NCBI RefSeq assembly: GCF_900155935.1
Contig: NZ_FTLW01000006.1
Location: 31,976-95,975 of the forward strand
Length of the DNA: 64,000 nucleotides
Reading direction: 5' to 3'
DNA from: Solilutibacter tolerans
GTDB lineage: Bacteria > Pseudomonadota > Gammaproteobacteria > Xanthomonadales > Xanthomonadaceae
Position numbers and translations under genes: made by a program. The notes under the pieces are model-generated. The model was given only the letters and a program-made list of their open reading frames with translations. It had not been told where the DNA came from and searched no databases. Shown here in pieces: positions 47,020 through 55,330 of the stretch; within the stretch, counting starts at the first letter, position 1; each line of letters opens with the position of its first letter.

Positions 47020-47796
47020 TCAGCGCCCGGTGAGCAACGGGTATGGATTGATGGCGGTGTAATCCCACCACTTTTTCTCCGCCGTCAGCGCGCCGACGGC
47101 GAAATGCAGATGCGGACCATCGGGGTTGGCGTTGCCGGTGCTGCCCACAAAGCCGATCACCTCGCCCTGCTTGATCGTCTTGCCTTCGACCACGCCCGGG
47201 GCGTAACCCTGCAGGTGCGCGTAGTAGTAGACGAAGCGTTCGCCCGGATCGTACTGATACAAGGTAATGCCGCCCGCCTTGCTCTCGAACAACTTGGCCA
47301 CCTTGCCATCGGCCGCGGCGATCACCGGCGTGCCGTGCGGGGCCATGATGTCGATCGCGTCATGCACGCGATTGTCGCCACGCGCCTGGGTAAAGGTATC
47401 GATGAGTTGGGTGGCTTGCGTGCCCTGCACCGGGATGACCAGCGTGCCAGGACGCGCGGTCGGTGCAGCGGGTGCAGGCGCGGCCAACGCGCCCATCGGC
47501 GGTTCGCTGCCATGCGGGTCGACGATGATGCGTGCCGGGGGCTCGGTGGATGAGGGCGACTGCGCCGGCGTGGCATTGGGGGCCGGCAAGGTGGCCGCAG
47601 GCGCAGACTGCGTGGAAGCCACACGCGCGGCTTCGCGCTGCATCCAGTAATACACGCCGTTGGCGCCGATCAACAGGCCCGCCAGGAACAGCAGGAATTG
47701 ACGGAACAGGCCAGCCCCGCGCTTTTCGATCACGCGGCGCTCGATGACCTTGGGTGGCACCTCGGTGGCGGGCGTCGTGTTGTTTTCTTCGCTCAT
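47020..47796 (-). CDS. M23-family (LytM) peptidase
   Basis: This 258-residue protein has one N-terminal membrane anchor (LFRQFLLFLAGLLIGANGVY), an Ala/Pro-rich spacer, and a C-terminal LytM domain with zinc ligands in RVHDAIDI and HLHF. It acts on peptidoglycan in the periplasm, or serves as an amidase activator. The following gene encodes an L,D-transpeptidase, 22 bases away, so the pair probably has a joint role in cell-wall remodelling. Confidence 0.88.
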   Translation of the reverse strand: MSEENNTTPATEVPPKVIERRVIEKRGAGLFRQFLLFLAGLLIGANGVYYWMQREAARVASTQSAPAATLPAPNATPAQSPSSTEPPARIIVDPHGSEPPMGALAAPAPAAPTARPGTLVIPVQGTQATQLIDTFTQARGDNRVHDAIDIMAPHGTPVIAAADGKVAKLFESKAGGITLYQYDPGERFVYYYAHLQGYAPGVVEGKTIKQGEVIGFVGSTGNANPDGPHLHFAVGALTAEKKWWDYTAINPYPLLTGR

Positions 47797-47818
47797 GGGT
47801 TGGCTCGCTGGGTTTGGA

Positions 47819-49003
47819 TCAGGGGATCAGCGTGACGGGCGTGCCGCGGCTGACGGCCACGGACACCTGCAACACCGACCAGTTGGTCATGCGGATGCAG
47901 CCGTTCGAATGGGTCTTGCTGATGCTGCCGGGTTCCGGCGTGCCGTGGATGCCGTAATGCGGCTTCGACAATCCCATCCACATGACACCGACAGGGCTGT
48001 TGGGGCCCGGCGGCAGGGTGGCCTTGGGACCGGGCTTGGCACCCTTGAACAGCTTGGGGTTGTAGTTGTAATGCGGATCCTTGGCCACGCTGCGCAGCTC
48101 CCACTCACCGATCGGCAACGGATCACGCTCGCTGCCGGTGGTCACCGGGAACTGCGCGTAGACCTTGCCCTCGGGGTTGATCAGCATCAGGAGCTTGGCG
48201 GCTTCGGACACCACGATTCGCGTGGCCTGCGGCAGGCGCTGGATGTCGCGGACGTTCGGCACGATGATCTCGGTGCCCGCCACGCTGAGATCCTTGCCCG
48301 GGTTGAGGTCTTGCAAGGCTTGCGGGCGGATGTGGAACTTCTCGCCCAGCGATTCACCGATGTTGCTGTAGGAGAGCGCCGGCAGCTTGGCCTTGCCGTA
48401 CATGCTGCCCGGCATCGGGCGGAACGGGCCTTTCACGTCGCCTTCGGTGAGGGTGTACTTGACCAAGGCCGGGCCGCGCTTCTCGAGCGCTTCCCACGTC
48501 GCCGCGTCCAATCGCCCCGTCACCGGCAAACCGGCGATGCGCTGGAAGCCGCCGATCGCGCGGATGGTATTGGTGCCGCTTCGACCATCCACTTCACCCG
48601 GCGACATCCAGCTGCGATCCAAGAGGATTTGCGCGCGCAAGAGGCCAACAAAGCCGGTGCGGTCGCTGCGCAAATCAGGTGCGATCGGGCCCACCGGCGG
48701 TGGCAGCGGTTCGGCCGGCGGTGACGGCGGCAGGTCCGCGCGCTCGGGCAGCATCTCTTCATCCTGCACCGGCACTTGGGCATCGGTCGGCGGCAGTGTC
48801 TGATCCTGCGGCGGCACCTCGGTCGGGGGCGGCGTCTCTTGCGGTTCGTCGGCCGGCGTCGGCGGCGCAGGAGGCGGCAGTTGCGTCGACTGGATCCTCG
48901 GGGGCGGCAGCGGTTCTGATTGCTGTTGTTGCTGCGCCTGCAAAGGCAGGGCCACCATCAGGGTGAGTGCAGTCGCGGTGAACAGAATGGATGAACGGGG
49001 CAC
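47819..49003 (-). CDS. L,D-transpeptidase with peptidoglycan-binding domain
   Basis: This 394-residue secreted protein has a signal peptide, a Pro/Gln-rich low-complexity region (about 25-90), a peptidoglycan-binding-like domain (LLDRSWMSPGEVDGR), a LysM-like segment (NIGESLGEKFHIRPQALQ), and a YkuD domain whose active site reads HGTPEPGSISKTHSNGCIRM. The Cys in SNGCIRM is the nucleophile. It makes meso-DAP crosslinks or attaches lipoproteins to the wall. Confidence 0.9.
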   Translation of the reverse strand: MPRSSILFTATALTLMVALPLQAQQQQQSEPLPPPRIQSTQLPPPAPPTPADEPQETPPPTEVPPQDQTLPPTDAQVPVQDEEMLPERADLPPSPPAEPLPPPVGPIAPDLRSDRTGFVGLLRAQILLDRSWMSPGEVDGRSGTNTIRAIGGFQRIAGLPVTGRLDAATWEALEKRGPALVKYTLTEGDVKGPFRPMPGSMYGKAKLPALSYSNIGESLGEKFHIRPQALQDLNPGKDLSVAGTEIIVPNVRDIQRLPQATRIVVSEAAKLLMLINPEGKVYAQFPVTTGSERDPLPIGEWELRSVAKDPHYNYNPKLFKGAKPGPKATLPPGPNSPVGVMWMGLSKPHYGIHGTPEPGSISKTHSNGCIRMTNWSVLQVSVAVSRGTPVTLIP

Positions 49004-49142
49004 GGGGGATCCTCGATGAATGCGTCATGTTCGCGGGCCAGTCGCCGCGATGATGTGAAATCATGCCAGAGGCTCCCTGTTTACCCATGAAACGGCCACA
49101 AGGCTTATCCTTGGGGTTCAGCCCCAAATTCACGCTCAAGAC

Positions 49143-49379
49143 ATGTCCGAAACCCCACCAGACCGCCTCTGCAACGATCCACGCAGCAAATTTTACGATG
49201 AAGCCCTGCTGGAACGCGGCATCGGCATCCGTTTCAACGGCGAAGAACGCAACAACGTCGAAGAATATTGCGTCAGCGAAGGCTGGGTGCGCGTGGCCAT
49301 GGGCCGTGCGCTGGACCGCCGCGGCCAGCCGATCACGATGAAGGTCAAGGGCACCGTCGAGCCTTATTTCCGTACCTGA
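49143..49379 (+). CDS. DUF3297 family protein
   Basis: This 78-residue protein has the DUF3297 form: PPDRLCNDPRSKFYDEALLE at the start, GIRFNGEERNNVEEYCVSEG in the middle and an ending in KVKGTVEPYF. The function is unknown. It precedes the secreted protein gene by about 60 bases. Confidence 0.85.
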   Translation: MSETPPDRLCNDPRSKFYDEALLERGIGIRFNGEERNNVEEYCVSEGWVRVAMGRALDRRGQPITMKVKGTVEPYFRT

Positions 49380-49441
49380 GCCATCGGCTCGTCCATCGGG
49401 CGCCATCCAACCCACACCAACCCGCACGAGAAGGAGTTCAC

Positions 49442-49879
49442 ATGCGTCGTTTGATGTTTCCCGCCGCCATCGCTGCTTGCATGCTGGCTGCACCCGCCGT
49501 CCAGGCCAAGGACATCCACTGCAACTTGAAATACAACATGGAAGGCGGCGGTGCGTTCTACAAGCGCTCGACCGGCGATGGCGTGATCACCTGCGACAAC
49601 GGCCAATCGATGAAAGTCTCGATCGAGTCGAAGGGCGGCGGCCTGACCTTTGGCAGCTCGAAGATCGTCGATGGCATCGGCAAGTTCTCGCCCGTGCTGG
49701 ACATCAAGGATCTGATTGGCGGCTATGCCACTGCCGAGGCCAACGCCGGCGGCGGTTCGGCCAGCAAGGCACAGGTCGTCACCAAGGGCTCGATCTCGCT
49801 CGCCCTGACCGGCAAGGGCACCGGCCGCACCATCGGGGTGTCGTTCGGCAGCTTCATCATCAAGGAAGCCGGCAAGTAA
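49442..49879 (+). CDS. secreted protein of unknown family
   Basis: This 145-residue protein has a clear signal peptide (RLMFPAAIAACMLAAPAVQA) and a glycine-rich periplasmic domain of β character with two cysteines (Cys after DIH and Cys in VITCDNGQ) that could form a disulfide. I do not recognise the family. The ATG follows GAAGGAG. A terminator follows. Confidence 0.7.
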   Translation: MRRLMFPAAIAACMLAAPAVQAKDIHCNLKYNMEGGGAFYKRSTGDGVITCDNGQSMKVSIESKGGGLTFGSSKIVDGIGKFSPVLDIKDLIGGYATAEANAGGGSASKAQVVTKGSISLALTGKGTGRTIGVSFGSFIIKEAGK

Positions 49880-49907
49880 TCGTCAGCTGACGACATGATG
49901 CACCGAC

Positions 49908-49937
49908 AAGGCGACGCCTAATCCGCGTCGCCTTTTT
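49908..49937. terminator. terminator after the secreted protein gene
   Basis: Stem AAGGCGACGC-CTAATCC-GCGTCGCCTT is followed by TTTTTC. It includes the xerC stop codon in the loop region and can work in both directions. Confidence 0.8.
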
Positions 49938-50820
49938 CACGTTTGCGCTTTGCGCGGGGGTGCGCGCCGTCATACACCTTGGCGAGGTGCTGGAAATCCA
50001 GATGCGTGTAGATCTGGGTCGTGCCTATGTCGGCATGGCCCAGTAACTCCTGCACACCCCGCAGGTCACCCGAAGATTCCAGCACATGGGTGGCGAAGCT
50101 GTGCCTCAGCAAATGGGGATGCACGCGCTTGAAGATGCCTTGCCGCTGCGCCAGTTGACGCAATCGCAACTGCACGGCCCGCGGGGTGATGGACTTTTCT
50201 CCACCACGCCCCGGAAATACATGCACAACGTTTTTCCCGCCCGACTCCTTGCGCCATGCGGCGAGCGCCGCACATGCGTGCGAGCCGACCGGGACGATAC
50301 GCTGCTTGCCGCCTTTGCCCAGCACGTGCACCAAGCCTTCGGCCAAATCCAGGTCATGCCAACGCAGCCCGCACAATTCGGACAAACGCAGGCCAGAGGA
50401 ATAGAACAGCTCCAGAATCGCGCGATCGCGCACGCCCAACGGCGCATCGGTGGGCAACTCGACCAGCTGCACGGCTTCATCGACATCCAACACTTGCGGC
50501 AATTTTCGCGCAGCTTTCGGCGCGCGCACGACCCCGGCCGGGTTGGCATCGATACGTGCGTGTTTGAGCAGCCAACCGTAGAAACCTCGACAAGCGGAGA
50601 GACGACGCTGCAGGCTTTTCGGCGTCAAACCCCGGCGATGCTCGGCGGCGATGAAGGCGCGCAAGCGCTCGCCGTCCAGCAACGCGACATCATCCACGCC
50701 TACGCCACTGGCCCAGTGCACCAGGGCTTCAAGGTCACGCCGATATGCATCCAACGTGTTCGCCGACATTCGTCGCTCCACCCGCAGGTGATCGAGGAAC
50801 TCGGCGACGTAGCGGCTCAT
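49918..50820 (-). CDS. xerC: tyrosine recombinase XerC
   Basis: The 300-residue protein has the SAM-like core-binding N-terminus and the catalytic residues of tyrosine recombinases: Arg in SGLRLSELCG, Lys in GKGGKQR, HLLRHSFATHVLESSGD, HADIGTTQIYTH with the nucleophile Tyr. XerC with XerD resolves chromosome dimers at dif. It belongs to the dapF-DUF484-xerC cluster. Confidence 0.93.
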   Translation of the reverse strand: MSRYVAEFLDHLRVERRMSANTLDAYRRDLEALVHWASGVGVDDVALLDGERLRAFIAAEHRRGLTPKSLQRRLSACRGFYGWLLKHARIDANPAGVVRAPKAARKLPQVLDVDEAVQLVELPTDAPLGVRDRAILELFYSSGLRLSELCGLRWHDLDLAEGLVHVLGKGGKQRIVPVGSHACAALAAWRKESGGKNVVHVFPGRGGEKSITPRAVQLRLRQLAQRQGIFKRVHPHLLRHSFATHVLESSGDLRGVQELLGHADIGTTQIYTHLDFQHLAKVYDGAHPRAKRKREKGDAD

Positions 50821-50827
50821 CGCAGGA

Positions 50828-51517
50828 TCACTTCTCCTCGCCGTGATCGCGGAAACGCGTCATCGCAGCGGCGAAGGATTCCCCCATCATCCGTAGGAAC
50901 AAGGTGCCCATACCCGGGAAGAAGCGGTTCGGATCATGGCTGCCTATCGCAACCAGACCTACGCCCGGCAGCGACAGCAACGCGCTCGACTGCACTTCCT
51001 CGGCGCGCGGGCCGTAGAGCAGCGCGTTCTTGTCAGGATTCAAGCGGCCGCACAAAGGTTCGGCATCGGTCAGTGCATCGCGGAACGGGTCGAGCGAACG
51101 ATCATTTTCCGGAATGACGCGAAACCAATCGCTCCACTCCAGGCCATCGATGACGTGGAACATCACCACGCGCACCAAGTCGCCTTGGAAGTCTTCAGTG
51201 AGCGATGCAGCCATCGAGCGCACGGTGTCGCCGGCACTCTCCTGATTCATCAACGCCAAGGTGAGCTGATGCGTGCGCACGGCCAAGCGCTCGTTTTCCT
51301 GCGCATTACCGAACAATTCTTGCAGGCGGCGATTCAGCTCGCGATTCTTGTCGCGCAACACTTCCAGCTGATAGCTGGCTAGCGACGCCGCCGGGCCATC
51401 GTCCCGCGGGACGACCAAGGTCAGGCCAAGGTCCGGGAACTGTTTCAGGAAATTGGGATGTCGGCGCAGCCAAGCCGCGACTTCGTGTGCACCCAATTTT
51501 TCTTCGTTGTCATTCAT
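50828..51517 (-). CDS. DUF484 family protein
   Basis: This 229-residue protein has a GAF-like fold and sits between dapF and xerC, as DUF484 proteins do in many proteobacteria. The N-terminal [17 protein letters not shown] and [20 protein letters not shown] segments are typical. The function is unknown. The start overlaps the dapF stop by four bases. Confidence 0.85.
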   Translation of the reverse strand: MNDNEEKLGAHEVAAWLRRHPNFLKQFPDLGLTLVVPRDDGPAASLASYQLEVLRDKNRELNRRLQELFGNAQENERLAVRTHQLTLALMNQESAGDTVRSMAASLTEDFQGDLVRVVMFHVIDGLEWSDWFRVIPENDRSLDPFRDALTDAEPLCGRLNPDKNALLYGPRAEEVQSSALLSLPGVGLVAIGSHDPNRFFPGMGTLFLRMMGESFAAAMTRFRDHGEEK

Positions 51518-52365
51518 GCGTGTGTTTTCCCCAGGATGGCGCCATCCAGCGCGCCGTCGAATACGAAAGTGGCCGGGCCAGTCATGTCGATGCCGGCATC
51601 ATCGCGCGGCCATTCGATCAACAAATCCCCACCCGGCAATGACACGATGGCACGCCGGTCGATGTCGCCACGTCTCATCAGAATGGCAGCCGCAGCGCAA
51701 GCGCCACTGCCACAGGCAAGCGTCTCGCCTGCGCCGCGTTCGAACACGCGCAGGCGAATATGGTCGCGTGACAGCACTTGCGCAAAGCCCACATTCACCG
51801 AGTCCGGAAAAGCCTCGCTCGCCTGCAACGCCGGACCGATGTGGCTGACAGGTGCTGTATCGATATCCTCGACCATCACCAGTGCATGCGGATTACCCAT
51901 CGATGTCGCACCAAAGGTGATGCGTTCACCGCCGATATCGAGTGCATAGACATCTGCTGCATCAGCAAACCCGTTCATTGGCAGTTGCGACGGCTCAAAA
52001 CGCGGCTGGCCCATGCCGATGCGCCACTGATCGGTGTCTACGCGTTCGGCCCGGTGAAGGCCAGCAGGCGATTCCAGCACAAAATTCGCCTCATCAATAG
52101 CGTCTTCCCGTGCCAGCCAGGCCGCGACACAACGCGCCCCATTGCCACACTGCCCTGCGCGGCTGCCATCGCTATTCCAGATGGCGTAACGCGCGTGAGC
52201 GCTCATGTCGCGCGGCGCTTCGATGGTCAGTATCTGATCGCAGCCCACGCCGCGATGGCGGTCACCCAGCAATTGCCATAGCAGTGGCGCGGGTGCGACC
52301 TGGCCACCACGCAGGTCGAGCACGACGAAGTCATTGCCCGCGCCATGCATTTTGGTGAAACGCAT
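51514..52365 (-). CDS. dapF: diaminopimelate epimerase
   Basis: This 283-residue enzyme converts L,L-DAP to meso-DAP for lysine and peptidoglycan. It has both active-site cysteines in [10 protein letters not shown] and [12 protein letters not shown], and the [18 protein letters not shown]-terminus fixes the start at 52365. An open upstream frame overlaps lptM and is not used. Confidence 0.95.
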   Translation of the reverse strand: MRFTKMHGAGNDFVVLDLRGGQVAPAPLLWQLLGDRHRGVGCDQILTIEAPRDMSAHARYAIWNSDGSRAGQCGNGARCVAAWLAREDAIDEANFVLESPAGLHRAERVDTDQWRIGMGQPRFEPSQLPMNGFADAADVYALDIGGERITFGATSMGNPHALVMVEDIDTAPVSHIGPALQASEAFPDSVNVGFAQVLSRDHIRLRVFERGAGETLACGSGACAAAAILMRRGDIDRRAIVSLPGGDLLIEWPRDDAGIDMTGPATFVFDGALDGAILGKTHA

Positions 52366-52372
52366 CGCTTGC

Positions 52373-52579
52373 TCAGCGCGGCGTGCCGTCGCCGTCGTCG
52401 CTTGACGAGGCAGGCACTGCTTCTGACGGCACGCTGTCGACCGGCTCGGCGGGCGCTGGCAATGGGTCCTGCGCCGACACCGGGACGGGCTTTTGCGGCA
52501 GAACCAAAGGACCTTTGTTGCCGCAAGCGGCCAGCACGAGGAGACAGGTGGCGATGAAAACAAGACGGGGCATCTTCAT
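52373..52579 (-). CDS. lptM: LptM-like small lipoprotein
   Basis: This 68-residue lipoprotein has the signal peptide [13 protein letters not shown] and mature start [11 protein letters not shown], matching LptM (YifL), which helps LptD oxidise correctly. The Pro/Ser-rich tail is longer than in E. coli. It precedes dapF in many genomes. Start ATG 52579; an ATG two codons later is also possible. Confidence 0.85.
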   Translation of the reverse strand: MKMPRLVFIATCLLVLAACGNKGPLVLPQKPVPVSAQDPLPAPAEPVDSVPSEAVPASSSDDGDGTPR

Positions 52580-52632
52580 GCCGCGATGGTAACGCGCCCA
52601 GCCTGGATCCGGGAGGCCGCGGCAGATCGGGT

Positions 52633-53010
52633 TCAGGCGGAGGCCGGTGGTTCTGGCCGATGCCAAAGCCACGTGCCCACGATCGCCATCACCACGATGC
52701 CCGGCAAAGCCATCCAACGATTGGGCATGAGCAGCAACATCAGCACACCCGACAGCAGCATCATCGCCACCGCCATGCGTTTCGCGCGTCGACTCACCGC
52801 GCCGTGCGCCTGCCAGTCGCGGATCATCGGGCCGAATCGTCGATGGGCGAGCAGCCACGCATGCAGGCGATCGGACCCGCGCGCAGCAGCAAACGCCGAC
52901 AGCAGCACGAACGGCACCGTAGGCAAGCCCGGCAGGAAGATGCCGATGAAGCCTAGGCCGAGGCTGGCATAGGCGAGCAACCACCAGCCAATGCGAGTCA
53001 ATTTGCGCAT
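52633..53010 (-). CDS. ybaN: DUF454/YbaN family membrane protein
   Basis: This 125-residue protein has three to four transmembrane segments and the YbaN motif GIFLPGLPTVPFVLLSAFAA, then GPMIRDWQAHGAVSRRAKRM. Function is unknown. It lies upstream of lptM in the same direction. Confidence 0.88.
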   Translation of the reverse strand: MRKLTRIGWWLLAYASLGLGFIGIFLPGLPTVPFVLLSAFAAARGSDRLHAWLLAHRRFGPMIRDWQAHGAVSRRAKRMAVAMMLLSGVLMLLLMPNRWMALPGIVVMAIVGTWLWHRPEPPASA

Positions 53011-53044
53011 CCGCGCACGATACCGAAGACGACATCGAAAACAA

Positions 53045-53072
53045 CGAAGGCCGGGTTTGCCCCCGGCCTTCG
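53045..53072. terminator. hairpin between ybaN and ptrB
   Basis: AAGGCCGGG / CCCGGCCTT with a short loop; no strong T tract. Confidence 0.55.
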
Positions 53073-53097
53073 CATCACGTATACAAACTTGCCGACA

Positions 53098-55272
53098 TTA
53101 CGGCGTCTCTTTCACACCCAGCTGGTCGAGCATGAAGGAGTACATCTCGGCCTGCTCACGATAGCGACGGAAACGACCGGATTTGCCGCCGTGACCGGCT
53201 TCCATATTGGTGCGGAACACGATCGGGTAGTCGCTGGTGTTGAGATCGCGCAAGCGCGCGACGTACTTGGCCGGCTCCCAATACTGCACCTGCGAATCCC
53301 ATAGCCCGGTACCGACAAACATCGCCGGATAGGCCTTCTTTTCCAGATTGTCATAGGGCGAATAGCTCAGCATGTAGGCATAGCTTTCCTTGCTGGCTTC
53401 CGGATTGCCCCATTCGTCGTATTCGTTGGTGGTCAGTGGGATGCTGGCATCGAGCATTGTCGTCACCACGTCCACGAACGGCACCTGCGAGAGGATGACG
53501 CGGTAATCCTGGGGCGCGATGTTGCTGACAGCACCCATCAACAACCCACCCGCGCTGCCACCCATGGCGGCCACGCGATCCTTGGCGGCGTATTGGTTGT
53601 CGACCAGCCAGCGGGTGACGTCGACGAAGTCGGTGAAGGTGTTCTTTTTGTTGAACATCTTGCCGTCTTCATACCAGCCGCGGCCCATTTCCTGGCCGCC
53701 ACGGATGTGCGCCAAGGCATAGATCATGCCGCGATCAAGCAGGCTGACCGTGCCGATGCTGAAGCCCGGATCCATCGATGCGCCATAGCTGCCGTAGCCG
53801 TACTGCAGCAACGCGCCCTTGCCGTCACGCTTGAAATCCTTGCGATAGACCAGCGAGACCGGGATCTTGGTCTTGCCGTCCCGTGCCGGCACCCACACGC
53901 GCTCGGTGGTGTACTTCGACGGATCGTAGCCCGGCACCGGCTGTTGCTTGAGCTGGCGACGCTCACCCGTCTTGACGTTGAGCTCATACGTCGTCGCCGG
54001 CGTGGCCAGCGAGGTGTAGCTATAGCGCAGCCAGTCCGAATCGCCTTCCGGATTGGCCGACAGGCCCATCGAATACGCGGTCTCGTCCGCCTTGACGTAC
54101 TCGGAACTGCCATCCTGCTTGAGGATGCGCACGCGCTCCAAACCGCCGGAACGCTCGCTCACCGCAGTGAAGTCGTTGAACAGCTCATAGCCTTCGATGA
54201 AGATGTCCGGGTCGTGGGCCACCAGATCGCGCCAATCCTTGCGCGAGGTGCTCCCGGTCGGCGCGGTGACCAACTTGAAGTTGGTGGCGCCATCGGCATT
54301 GGTGCGGATCACCCAGCGACCGTTGTAGTGCTCGGCGTCGTATTCGACATCGCGCTGGCGCGGCGAGAGCACGGCGAATGCGCCCGGATTCGCAGCCGGG
54401 GTGCATCGCATTTCATCGGAGACTGTGCTGCTGACGCTGATGCAGATGAATTCGTCATCGCGCGTGCGGCCGATGCCCATGTAGAAGCTGTCGTCTTTCT
54501 CTTCGTACACCAACACATCGTCTTTGCTAGCACTGCCGAGCGTGTGACGCTTCACCTTGGTGGTGAGCAAGGTTTTGGGGTCATTTTCGACATAGAACAA
54601 GGTTTTGCCGTCATCGGCCCAGACCGCGTTGCCGCTGGTGCCGGTGATGATGTCGGCCAACGCTTCGCCGGTTTCCAGGTTCTTGATACGGAGGGTGTAC
54701 TGGCGACGGCCATTGGTGTCGTCAGCCCAGACCATCAACTTATTGTCCTGACTGATCGCAACCGGATTGGCGGCGTAGTAGTCGTGACCCTTGGCCAGCA
54801 CGTTGACATCAAGCAAGATTTCTTCGCTTGCAAAGTCACCCGCCTCGTTGGCCTTCTGGATGCCGATCGCATCAACACCCGCGCCATCCTTGCGACGTGC
54901 GTGAACCGGGTAGTCCTTGCCCTTCTCGAAACGAGAGTAGTACCAATAGCCGCGGTCACGGTACGGCACGGAGCTATCGTCCTGCTTGATACGCGCGACG
55001 ACCTCGTCGTAGATCTTGTCCTCGAGCGGCTTGAGCGGTGCCATCAAGGCATCGACATACGCGTTCTCGGCCTTGAGGTAACCAAGCATCTCGGCGTTCT
55101 CGCGCTTGTCATCGCGCAACCAGTAGTACTCGTCCTGGCGTTCAGCACCGTGCGGCGCCTTGACGACATGTGGCTTCTTGGCGACATCGGGCGGGGTGGG
55201 GTTTTGCTGGGCTTGTGCGGTGGTGATCGTCATGGCGAGCGCGAGCGCTATTGCGTAGGGATTGGGATTCAT
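53098..55272 (-). CDS. ptrB: secreted oligopeptidase B (S9A)
   Basis: This 724-residue peptidase has a signal peptide (YAIALALAMTITTAQAQ), a seven-bladed propeller region and a C-terminal α/β hydrolase domain with GGSAGGLLMG (Ser), and C-terminal Asp and His (NMEAGHGGKSGR). Oligopeptidase B cleaves after Arg or Lys in short peptides. With a signal peptide, the enzyme should be periplasmic, unlike the E. coli form. Confidence 0.9.
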   Translation of the reverse strand: MNPNPYAIALALAMTITTAQAQQNPTPPDVAKKPHVVKAPHGAERQDEYYWLRDDKRENAEMLGYLKAENAYVDALMAPLKPLEDKIYDEVVARIKQDDSSVPYRDRGYWYYSRFEKGKDYPVHARRKDGAGVDAIGIQKANEAGDFASEEILLDVNVLAKGHDYYAANPVAISQDNKLMVWADDTNGRRQYTLRIKNLETGEALADIITGTSGNAVWADDGKTLFYVENDPKTLLTTKVKRHTLGSASKDDVLVYEEKDDSFYMGIGRTRDDEFICISVSSTVSDEMRCTPAANPGAFAVLSPRQRDVEYDAEHYNGRWVIRTNADGATNFKLVTAPTGSTSRKDWRDLVAHDPDIFIEGYELFNDFTAVSERSGGLERVRILKQDGSSEYVKADETAYSMGLSANPEGDSDWLRYSYTSLATPATTYELNVKTGERRQLKQQPVPGYDPSKYTTERVWVPARDGKTKIPVSLVYRKDFKRDGKGALLQYGYGSYGASMDPGFSIGTVSLLDRGMIYALAHIRGGQEMGRGWYEDGKMFNKKNTFTDFVDVTRWLVDNQYAAKDRVAAMGGSAGGLLMGAVSNIAPQDYRVILSQVPFVDVVTTMLDASIPLTTNEYDEWGNPEASKESYAYMLSYSPYDNLEKKAYPAMFVGTGLWDSQVQYWEPAKYVARLRDLNTSDYPIVFRTNMEAGHGGKSGRFRRYREQAEMYSFMLDQLGVKETP

Positions 55273-55298
55273 ATGCGGGCTCCGGGGGGATAATGCAA

Positions 55299-55320
55299 AC
55301 GCCCCGCACGGGCGGGGCGT
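55299..55320. terminator. hairpin between two peptidase genes
   Basis: ACGCCCCGC-ACGG-GCGGGGCGT is a strong stem without T tract; it may act as an mRNA stabiliser or weak terminator. Confidence 0.4.
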
Positions 55321-55330
55321 CGGTGCAACA

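Noticed and set aside
55299..55320. A strong GC hairpin read as a definite terminator.
   Set aside because: There is no T tract on either side, so it is kept only as a low-confidence hairpin.
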